DNA of 64,000 nucleotides from Tenacibaculum jejuense (GTDB lineage: Bacteria; Bacteroidota; Bacteroidia; Flavobacteriales; Flavobacteriaceae). Shown here piece after piece: positions 8,899 to 16,114 of the stretch. Made by a program: the position numbers and the translations under genes. The notes beneath the pieces are model-generated. The model made no database searches. It was not told the DNA's origin and was given only the letters and a program-made list of their open reading frames with translations. The stretch lies in contig NZ_LT899436.1 in NCBI RefSeq assembly GCF_900198195.1, positions 124,001 to 188,000 on the forward strand, read 5' to 3'. The stretch's first letter is position 1. Every line of letters starts with the position of its first letter.

Positions 8899-9579
8899 TT
8901 AGACTTTTAATGTATATGCCATAGTAGCGATGCTAATAGAAATGTTTTTTGTTTTTAATAAAGCCTTAACACACGATTCTAAAGTAGCTCCAGTGGTAAT
9001 AACGTCATCAACAAGGAGAATGTGTTTGTCTTCGTAAAAACGAGTATCTAGTAAAGTGAACTTAGTAGAACTCTCATTGTAGCGGTCGTATCTTGATTTT
9101 TTTGTTTGAGTCGAATTGTCAGAAACTCTTACTAGTAGACTTTCATCATAAGATACATTCAATTGTTTAGCAATACATTTTGCAAAAGCAGAGACTTGAT
9201 TATATCCTCTTTTTTTAAACTTTTTTTTATGCAATGGAACAGGAATCACATAGTCAATATTTTTAAATAAATTGTGTTTTCTTATTTTATGTGAAAACCA
9301 TTCTCCTAAAAAAACACCAACATCTTCTCTTTTTTTATATTTAAGATGATGTATTAATCTTTGTGTACTCGTATTCCTTTCATAATAAAGCAAAGAAGAG
9401 AATTTTTTGACCTCTAAACTTTTAAGAATATTGGTTGTAAAAATGTCATTATCATCAACAATAGGTAAGTCGTTTTTACAGTTACTACATAAGATAATTT
9501 CATTTGAAAACAGATGGTTTTCACAATTTATACATAAATTAGGATAAAAAATATCCAATAAATCCTTTAAAAAGCGCAT
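8899..9579 (-). CDS. comF: ComF family phosphoribosyltransferase-like protein
   Basis: A 226-residue protein with the ComF layout: an N-terminal zinc-ribbon-like set of cysteines (C16, C19, C31, C34) and a C-terminal type I phosphoribosyltransferase fold with the PRPP loop LLVDDVITTGATLESC near 188-204. In Bacillus and Haemophilus, ComF is needed for DNA uptake and binds the PriA-like helicase or single-stranded DNA machinery; in Bacteroidota the role is less certain. It is divergent from the methyltransferase at 9625 with 45 bp between them. Confidence 0.9.
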   Translation of the reverse strand: MRFLKDLLDIFYPNLCINCENHLFSNEIILCSNCKNDLPIVDDNDIFTTNILKSLEVKKFSSLLYYERNTSTQRLIHHLKYKKREDVGVFLGEWFSHKIRKHNLFKNIDYVIPVPLHKKKFKKRGYNQVSAFAKCIAKQLNVSYDESLLVRVSDNSTQTKKSRYDRYNESSTKFTLLDTRFYEDKHILLVDDVITTGATLESCVKALLKTKNISISIATMAYTLKV

Positions 9580-9624
9580 ATTTGCTTAGCAATTTTTTGA
9601 TAAATTTAAAAAAATAATACTTAC

Positions 9625-10188
9625 TTGGGAAAGAAACTTAATTTCTTTAAAGAAGCTGTTTTAACTGCAAAAACATCAGGAACTATAACGCCGAGTTCTA
9701 GATTTCTTGCTGAAAAAATGCTTAAAGGAATAAATTTTAATAATATAAATTTAATAGTTGAGCTAGGATCTGGAAACGGAGTTATTACAAAACATATTTT
9801 AGATAAACTTCAACCCAATAATCATTTAATATGTTTCGAGATTAATGAAATGTTTTATCAGGAATTATTAAAAATAGAACATCCACAATTGACAGTTTTA
9901 AATACGTCTGCAGAATTTTTAATAGCTGAAATTCAAAAGCAGGGTTTTAAAAATGTGGATAGTATTATTTCTAGTTTGCCATTATCTATTATACCAAAAG
10001 AAATTTCGCAGAATATATTAAACGAATCGTATAAGTCGCTAAATTCTAATGGTACTTATGTGCAGTTTCAATATACATTAGACTACTACAAAAAATTAAA
10101 AAAATTATTTGGTAAAGAAAATGTGCGTCTAAAATTTGAAGCTTTAAATATTCCACCTGCATTTATTTACAAATGCACAAAGAAATAA
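9625..10188 (+). CDS. Class I SAM-dependent methyltransferase, TTG start
   Basis: A 187-residue Rossmann methyltransferase. The SAM motif I is VELGSGNGVIT (about residues 45-55), and the N-terminus SGTITPSSRFLAEKM resembles phospholipid N-methyltransferases and rRNA adenine dimethylases. SSLPLSI stands where such enzymes have the NxPY-like catalytic motif IV. The frame is closed by a stop at 9607-9609, no ATG occurs before residue 32, and the conserved N-terminal motif needs an earlier start, so translation probably begins at the TTG at 9625. Substrate unknown: lipid or RNA are both possible. Confidence 0.75.
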   Translation: MGKKLNFFKEAVLTAKTSGTITPSSRFLAEKMLKGINFNNINLIVELGSGNGVITKHILDKLQPNNHLICFEINEMFYQELLKIEHPQLTVLNTSAEFLIAEIQKQGFKNVDSIISSLPLSIIPKEISQNILNESYKSLNSNGTYVQFQYTLDYYKKLKKLFGKENVRLKFEALNIPPAFIYKCTKK

Positions 10189-10201
10189 TTTTTACAATTT
10201 G

Positions 10202-10209
10202 TACTTTTG
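10202..10209 (+). promoter_or_regulatory. hflX -10 box (TACTTTTG)
   Basis: Perfect TAnnTTTG with only 6 bp between its last base and the ATG at 10216, which predicts a leaderless or nearly leaderless mRNA. Confidence 0.55.
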
Positions 10210-10215
10210 CTCTCT

Positions 10216-11406
10216 ATGATAGAAACGAGAGAAGCAATATCTGAGAAAGTTGTTTTAATAGGAGTAATAACTCAGCATCAAGATGAAGACAAAGCAAATG
10301 AATATCTTGATGAATTAGAGTTTTTAACTCACACTGCAGGAGGTGTTCCTGTAAAACGTTTTTTACAAAAATTAGACAAACCTAACCCTAAAACTTTTTT
10401 AGGATCTGGTAAACTAGATGATGTAAAAGCATTCATTGAATCGAACGGAGTTGGTACTGCTGTTTTTGATGACGAATTATCGCCTGCACAATTAAGAAAT
10501 ATAGAAAAGGTTCTAGATTGTAAAATCTTAGATAGAACAAACCTTATTCTCGATATTTTCGCAAGTCGAGCACAAACTAGTTCTGCAAAAACTCAAGTAG
10601 AATTAGCACAATATGAATATTTACTGCCAAGGTTAACGCGAATGTGGACTCACCTCGATAAACAAAAAGGAGGTATAGGTATGAGAGGACCTGGGGAAAC
10701 AGAAATAGAAACAGACCGTCGTATTATTAGAGATAAAATTACGTTGCTAAAGAAAAAGCTACAAACTATAGATAAACAAATGGCTGTTCAGAGAAAGAAC
10801 AGAGGTAGAATGGTTCGTGTTGCTTTAGTTGGATATACGAATGTTGGTAAATCCACATTAATGAACGTAATAAGTAAAAGTGATGTTTTTGCAGAAAATA
10901 AACTTTTTGCGACTTTAGATACAACTGTTAGAAAAGTAGTGGTTAAAAACGTTCCTTTTTTACTTACAGATACTGTTGGTTTTATTAGAAAGTTACCAAC
11001 ACAATTAGTAGAATCGTTTAAATCTACTTTAGATGAAGTAAGAGAAGCAGACTTATTAATTCATGTTGTTGATATTTCTCATCCAAATTTTGAGGAGCAT
11101 ATTGCTTCAGTAAATAAGATTTTAGATGAAATTGATAGCGCAAATAAGCCAACAATAATGGTTTTCAATAAGATTGATGCTTATACACATGAAACAATTG
11201 ATGAAGACGATTTAGTTACCATTAAAGGAAAGGAGCATTATACTATCGAAGATTGGAAAAGAACTTGGATGAATGATTTAGAGAAGAAAGCTTGTTTTAT
11301 ATCCGCCACGGAAAAAGAAAATATAGAGAATTTCAAAAATGTGGTTTATGATGAAGTTGTAGCCATTCACTCAAAAATATTCCCATATAACAATTTCTTG
11401 TATTAA
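10216..11406 (+). CDS. hflX: GTPase HflX
   Basis: A 396-residue GTPase that binds the large ribosomal subunit and splits stalled or stress-halted ribosomes. The N-terminal HflX domain has the glycine-rich GMRGPGETEIE linker segment (about 155-165). The G domain shows G1 GYTNVGKST (206-214), G2 region DTTVRK, G3 DTVGFI and G4 NKID. The frame is open to a TTG at 10207, but that codon is inside the -10 box, so ATG 10216 (MIETREAISE) is chosen. Follows the methyltransferase by 27 bp. Confidence 0.93.
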   Translation: MIETREAISEKVVLIGVITQHQDEDKANEYLDELEFLTHTAGGVPVKRFLQKLDKPNPKTFLGSGKLDDVKAFIESNGVGTAVFDDELSPAQLRNIEKVLDCKILDRTNLILDIFASRAQTSSAKTQVELAQYEYLLPRLTRMWTHLDKQKGGIGMRGPGETEIETDRRIIRDKITLLKKKLQTIDKQMAVQRKNRGRMVRVALVGYTNVGKSTLMNVISKSDVFAENKLFATLDTTVRKVVVKNVPFLLTDTVGFIRKLPTQLVESFKSTLDEVREADLLIHVVDISHPNFEEHIASVNKILDEIDSANKPTIMVFNKIDAYTHETIDEDDLVTIKGKEHYTIEDWKRTWMNDLEKKACFISATEKENIENFKNVVYDEVVAIHSKIFPYNNFLY

Positions 11407-11502
11407 ATTCATTTTTCGGTATTAAAATTGTTGAATATGTATTATAAATAGCAAAAAATGTATAAAAAATCAATTTCAGGTGTACTGATAAGATATTTTT
11501 TT

Positions 11503-11510
11503 TACTTTTG
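11503..11510 (+). promoter_or_regulatory. -10 box (TACTTTTG) for the first TonB/receptor pair
   Basis: Perfect TAnnTTTG about 68 bp before the ATG at 11579. No good TTTG is seen 20 bp upstream. Confidence 0.55.
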
Positions 11511-11578
11511 CAAGTGGAACATAGCGTAAATTTAGTAAACTTATTAAACTTTGTTTAAAAGTTTTAACTCCCCAACTT

Positions 11579-12304
11579 ATGAGAAAATACATATATATAG
11601 CATTTTTCATGTTTTCTTTAAGTGCCTTATCCCAAGGTAGTAATGAAACATGTGATACACCAGAGAGTCCTATAGAAGATTTAAATAGTATAACAAAATG
11701 TACAGTTAAACCTTCGAAAAAAGGAAAAGACAAAAAGTCTAGACAAATCTCTGTTCGTGTATCTGCCCCAAAAAGAAGATTTTTAAAGAAAAGAAAGAAA
11801 CAAGCAGCAACAGAAGCAAATAGCTTAAACAGTACTGGTGTTTCTGCGGTAAATCATTCTTCAGATATTACCAAAACACTAAAGCTAAAAACAAATTTAG
11901 CAGCCTTAACAAATACTTTATCTAAAGAAGAGATTCGTAGTGCTCAAAAGTTTAGTAGTGTAGACAATATTCCTGCTTTCCCAGATTGTTCTGGAGAATA
12001 TGGCGGAGATCAATTAGATTGTTTCAACAATGAAATGATTGGTCATATACAAGAGCACTTTAGTTATCCTAATCAAGCAATGATTGATAAACTACAAGGA
12101 GAAGTTTGGGTGCGTTTCATTATAGATAAAGATGGTAACGTTACCAATATTAAAGCTTTAGGTCCAAAAGGAGGTAAAATTCTTAAAGACGAAGCTATTA
12201 GAGTAGTTTCTAACTTACCTAAATTTAAACCAGCAACAAAAGCAGGAAAGCCAATATCTGTAAAATATGGTTTTCCAATCAACTTTTCTTTAGAAGATAA
12301 CTAA
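11579..12304 (+). CDS. Secreted TonB C-terminal domain protein (family member 2)
   Basis: A 241-residue protein with a signal peptide ending near residue 18 (ALSQ), then the shared N-terminal block: TCDTPE, IEDLNSITKC, and the basic motif RVSAPKRRFLKKRKK. A linker rich in Ser, Thr and Asn follows. The TonB C-terminal domain occupies about 130-241, with the second Cys pair (PDC...DCFN), EVWVRFIIDKDG and LPKFKPA. The receptor gene starts 53 bp downstream, so the two should be co-transcribed. TonB domains contact the TonB box of outer-membrane receptors; the apparent lack of an inner-membrane anchor leaves the energy coupling unclear. Confidence 0.85.
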   Translation: MRKYIYIAFFMFSLSALSQGSNETCDTPESPIEDLNSITKCTVKPSKKGKDKKSRQISVRVSAPKRRFLKKRKKQAATEANSLNSTGVSAVNHSSDITKTLKLKTNLAALTNTLSKEEIRSAQKFSSVDNIPAFPDCSGEYGGDQLDCFNNEMIGHIQEHFSYPNQAMIDKLQGEVWVRFIIDKDGNVTNIKALGPKGGKILKDEAIRVVSNLPKFKPATKAGKPISVKYGFPINFSLEDN

Positions 12305-12357
12305 TAATTTAGTAACTTTCTTCTCAGTAAAATTCAATTAATCAAAATTTATAAGCA

Positions 12358-15180
12358 ATGGTCAAAAAATTACTTATGCTGCTTTTTATATCAAGCAGTT
12401 ATTTTTTGTTTGCACAGACAGAAGTTAAAGGTTTAGTGTTCGATGAATACTTAGAACCTTTTCCCGGAGCAACTGTAAAAACAAGTGAAGGCAAAACAAC
12501 AAGTTCTAATTTTGATGGTGAATTTGTAATTAAAGTAAAAAAGTTCCCCGTAACAATTACAGTATCTTTAGTAGGTTATCAAACCGAAAACATTCAAGTA
12601 ACGAGTGCAGACGATGATTTAAATGTTATTCTAAAAGAAACATTGGGATTAGATCAAGTAGTAGTTTCTGCATCGAGAACTCCTGAACGAGTTATAGAAT
12701 CGCCTGTAACGATTGAAAGAATTGGAGCAAACGAAATAAAAAACACGCCTTCAGTAAATTTTTACGAAAGCTTAGGAAATTTAAAAGGAATTGATGTATT
12801 AGCAGATAGTTATAATGTAAAAACTATAAATTCTAACAGAGGTTTTGCAAACACACTTAATGTTCGTTTTATACAGTTGGTAGATGGTGCTGAAACTACG
12901 GTGCCGATCTTAGATTACTCTTTCGGTAATACTTTTGGATTAAATGAATTGGATGTTAAAAATGTCGAGATCCTTCCTGGTGCAGCTTCTGCATTATATG
13001 GGGCAAATGCCTTTAACGGTATCTTATTAATGACAAGTAAAAACCCATTCGATGATGCTGGAGTAAGTACATATTTTAAAACAGGTGTTACAACACAAGA
13101 AGACAGAGGTCAATCTCAGTTTTACGATGTTGGTATTCGTTTAGCGCATAAATTTTCAGATACATTTGCTGCAAAAGCTAACTTTACATATAGTGCAGGA
13201 GAAGAATGGTTAGCAAATGACAAAAGAAATTCTACTGGACAAGGAGGTGACATTATAGAAGGTACACCAGATGTTAATGGTTTAGATTATGATGGAGTAA
13301 ATGTTTATGGAGACGAGATAAGTTTACCATTAACAAGAATCGCTAGAATTGCTGGTGTTACAGATCCTGCTCTTTTAGGTGCCTTTGAAGGTATTAATAT
13401 TGCAAGGAGAGGTTATGCTGAATCTGAATTATTATTAGGTGATACAGACGCAAAATCATTATTATTTGATGCTGGATTATATTTCAGACCATGGAAAGAT
13501 GATACAGAAATAATTTTATCATCAAAGTTTAATTTACTAGACAATTATCTTCACGCTAGTAACAGATATATTCAGAAAGGTGCATTTATTAAACAGTATA
13601 AATTAGAGGTTAAAGGAGATAACTATTTTGTTAGAGGTTATTTGTCTAGAAATAATGCAGGTCAAACTTGGGATTCAAGATTAGCTGGTATCGCTTTAAA
13701 TGATAGATGGTTAAATAATCAAAATTATTATGGTCAGTTTGCTTCAGAATTTTTTCAGTTGATCAGTCCTTTAAATCCTAACGCTTTACCTATCGAACAA
13801 GCAGCTTTAGAGGCAAGATCTAGAGTTGAAGCAAATAGATTACAACCAGGAACAGATGCGTTCAGGGCAGCAGTAACAGATATTACAAATACTCCTGTTA
13901 GTGAAGGTGGAGCAAAATTAGTAGATAATTCAGGATTTTTGAATGTAGACGCAAACTATAACTTTGCAGATAAAGTAGATTTTGCCAATATTCAAGTTGG
14001 AGGTAGTTATAGAAAGTACTTTTTAGATTCAGGTGGGGAAATATACACTGATGATAATGGAGAAATTGCCTACAGACAATTTGGTATATATACTCAACTT
14101 CAGAAAAAACTTTTAGATGACCGTTTAAAGTTAACAGGTACTGTTCGTTACGATAAGTCTGATAACTTCGATGGTAATTTTTCACCGCGTTTCTCAGTTT
14201 CGTATGCTGCAGGTGAAAAAAGAGATCATAACTTCAGATTTGCATTCCAGACAGGATTTAGAAACCCAACAACACAAGATCAGTATATAGGTTTACAGTT
14301 AGGAGCAGATAGAGTATTCTTAGGTTCTGTAGAGGAAAATTTGGGTAGAGAAGTTACAGAAGTAACTTCAAGAGCCTTCACAAACTTCACTACGACTTTA
14401 TCAGGAGAAGATGCCTTCAGTAATTCTTACACTGCTAGTTCTATTGAAAGATTTGCGCAAACAGGAAATGATTCAGATTTAGAAAAAGCGGAGTTAAATT
14501 TTGTTACGCCAGAGATTGTACGTTCGTTCGAATTAGGGTATCGTGGTGCTGTAAATTTGGCTGATAATCTTTTTGAATTTGATATTGTAGGTTTTTATAA
14601 CTTACATACAGATTTCATTACTACAAGAGATGTTTTTGTTCCTTTTTATGGAACAGTTAATTCTACAGATGTTCCTGCGGGTGCTCCAGCTAATGGAATA
14701 GACGCGATTAGGAATCAAGATATTTTAAGATATGTAATTAGAACTAACACAGATTCAGAAATAGATACTTATGGTTTTTCTGCTGGTTTTAATACAAAAG
14801 TATTTAATGGATTTGATCTTGGTGCAAGTTATGCTTTTGCTGATTTTAAGTCTGATGGTAAAGATCCAGAGTTTAAAGAATCATTTAATACACCTAAGCA
14901 CAAAGTAAAAGTTCAATTCGGTCATAGTCGTTTATTCAAAAACTTTGGATTTAACATCAATGCTCGTTGGCAAGATGCTTTCTTATATGAGTCGTTTTTC
15001 ATTGATGCTATTGTAGAAGAAAGAACAGTCTTAGATGCGCAAATAAACTATGGAATTCCAGCATTAAAATCTATTTTTAAAGTTGGTGGAACAAATTTAG
15101 GAGGAAAAGACTACGTAAGTGTTCCTGGTACAGGAACTATAGGTTCACAATATTATATTTCTTGGGTTATTAATAACTAA
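12358..15180 (+). CDS. TonB-dependent receptor (pair 1)
   Basis: A 940-residue outer-membrane receptor. Signal peptide about 1-20 (FLFAQ), then a carboxypeptidase-regulatory-like beta domain (about 22-92) starting VKGLVFDEYLEPFPGA. The plug begins near LDQVVVSASRTPERV (about 98) and contains the NVEILPGAASALYGANAF segment typical of plugs. The remaining ~700 residues are alternating beta strands of the 22-strand barrel, ending YYISWVINN. Substrate unknown; no SusD-like lipoprotein lies nearby, which argues against a glycan-utilisation locus. Homologous over its whole length to the receptor at 16115. Confidence 0.92.
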   Translation: MVKKLLMLLFISSSYFLFAQTEVKGLVFDEYLEPFPGATVKTSEGKTTSSNFDGEFVIKVKKFPVTITVSLVGYQTENIQVTSADDDLNVILKETLGLDQVVVSASRTPERVIESPVTIERIGANEIKNTPSVNFYESLGNLKGIDVLADSYNVKTINSNRGFANTLNVRFIQLVDGAETTVPILDYSFGNTFGLNELDVKNVEILPGAASALYGANAFNGILLMTSKNPFDDAGVSTYFKTGVTTQEDRGQSQFYDVGIRLAHKFSDTFAAKANFTYSAGEEWLANDKRNSTGQGGDIIEGTPDVNGLDYDGVNVYGDEISLPLTRIARIAGVTDPALLGAFEGINIARRGYAESELLLGDTDAKSLLFDAGLYFRPWKDDTEIILSSKFNLLDNYLHASNRYIQKGAFIKQYKLEVKGDNYFVRGYLSRNNAGQTWDSRLAGIALNDRWLNNQNYYGQFASEFFQLISPLNPNALPIEQAALEARSRVEANRLQPGTDAFRAAVTDITNTPVSEGGAKLVDNSGFLNVDANYNFADKVDFANIQVGGSYRKYFLDSGGEIYTDDNGEIAYRQFGIYTQLQKKLLDDRLKLTGTVRYDKSDNFDGNFSPRFSVSYAAGEKRDHNFRFAFQTGFRNPTTQDQYIGLQLGADRVFLGSVEENLGREVTEVTSRAFTNFTTTLSGEDAFSNSYTASSIERFAQTGNDSDLEKAELNFVTPEIVRSFELGYRGAVNLADNLFEFDIVGFYNLHTDFITTRDVFVPFYGTVNSTDVPAGAPANGIDAIRNQDILRYVIRTNTDSEIDTYGFSAGFNTKVFNGFDLGASYAFADFKSDGKDPEFKESFNTPKHKVKVQFGHSRLFKNFGFNINARWQDAFLYESFFIDAIVEERTVLDAQINYGIPALKSIFKVGGTNLGGKDYVSVPGTGTIGSQYYISWVINN

Positions 15181-15201
15181 AAGAAACGTTGAAATAATCA
15201 T

Positions 15202-15233
15202 AAAAAGAGAGGTAACTACCTCTCTTTTTTTTT
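15202..15233 (+). terminator. Intrinsic terminator after receptor 1
   Basis: Stem aaaagagaggta/tacctctctttt with a 2-base apex, then T9. It separates the two TonB/receptor units, so each is its own transcript. Confidence 0.85.
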
Positions 15234-15260
15234 GTTATCTACATTAAAATAATTGAATAT

Positions 15261-15292
15261 TTTGTTTTTTATTAAAAATAAATGTACTTTTG
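15261..15292 (+). promoter_or_regulatory. Promoter of the second TonB/receptor pair (TTTG-N20-TACTTTTG)
   Basis: TTTG at 15261-15264, 20 bp, then TACTTTTG at 15285-15292: both boxes and the spacing fit the Bacteroidota housekeeping promoter. The ATG at 15348 follows after 55 bp. Confidence 0.75.
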
Positions 15293-15347
15293 CGCCCTGA
15301 AAGAACCAATTCAGCTACTACGAAGTAAAATAGTAAATGTTAAAAGT

Positions 15348-16088
15348 ATGAAAAAAGTTTATTTACTTGTAGTATTATTGTTATCCCTAAATAGTTTCGC
15401 CCAGGACACATGTGACACGCCTGAGGAAAATACTATTGAAGATTTAAATAGTATTACAAAATGTTCTATCAAACCAGCTAAGAACAAGAAAGACAAGAGA
15501 AGTAGACAGATTACAGTTCGTGTATCTGCATCTAAAAGAAGATTTTTAAAGAAGAGAGAATCTAGAAAAAAACTTGCAGTTTCTGGAGCAAGTACTCTAA
15601 ATTCTTCTGGGGTTTCTACAGTTTCAAATAACTCTGGAATATCAAGTAAACTTTCATTAAAAAAGAAATCAGCTTCAAGTAATATAGCCGCTTTAACTAA
15701 CAGTTTATCTGAAGAAGAAGTTAGAAAGGCAGATCGTTTCAATACAGTTGATAAAATACCTGCATTTACCAATTGTAGTTTAACTAAAAAAGGCGAAATG
15801 ATTGATTGTTTCAATTCTGAAATGATGTTACATATTCAGAAACATTTTAGATATCCAGCAGAAGCAGTAAGAAACACTGTTGAAGGCGAAGTATGGGTGC
15901 GTTTTATTATCGACAAGAATGGAGAAGTAAAAAACATCAAAACTCTAGGGCCAGAAAATGCTGAAATCTTAAATGAAGAAGCAAAACGAGTAGTAACTAA
16001 ATTACCAAAATTTACTCCAGCAAGAAAAGATGGAAAGCGTGTAGCTGTAAAGTACGGTTTCCCAATAAACTTTTCTTTAGAAGAATAA
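15348..16088 (+). CDS. Secreted TonB C-terminal domain protein (family member 3)
   Basis: A 246-residue homologue of the protein at 11579. The signal peptide MKKVYLLVVLLLSLNSFAQ is followed by DTCDTPE, IEDLNSITKC and the basic RVSASKRRFLKKR. The linker is Ser/Lys-rich; the TonB domain (about 140-246) has the second Cys pair (TNC...DCFN), EVWVRFIIDKNG and FPINFSLEE. The frame opens at 15282, but that stretch overlaps the promoter, so the ATG at 15348 is the start. It precedes its receptor by 26 bp. Together the two genes duplicate the unit at 11579-15180. Confidence 0.85.
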   Translation: MKKVYLLVVLLLSLNSFAQDTCDTPEENTIEDLNSITKCSIKPAKNKKDKRSRQITVRVSASKRRFLKKRESRKKLAVSGASTLNSSGVSTVSNNSGISSKLSLKKKSASSNIAALTNSLSEEEVRKADRFNTVDKIPAFTNCSLTKKGEMIDCFNSEMMLHIQKHFRYPAEAVRNTVEGEVWVRFIIDKNGEVKNIKTLGPENAEILNEEAKRVVTKLPKFTPARKDGKRVAVKYGFPINFSLEE

Positions 16089-16114
16089 ATTCCCAATCCT
16101 TAATATAATTTAAA

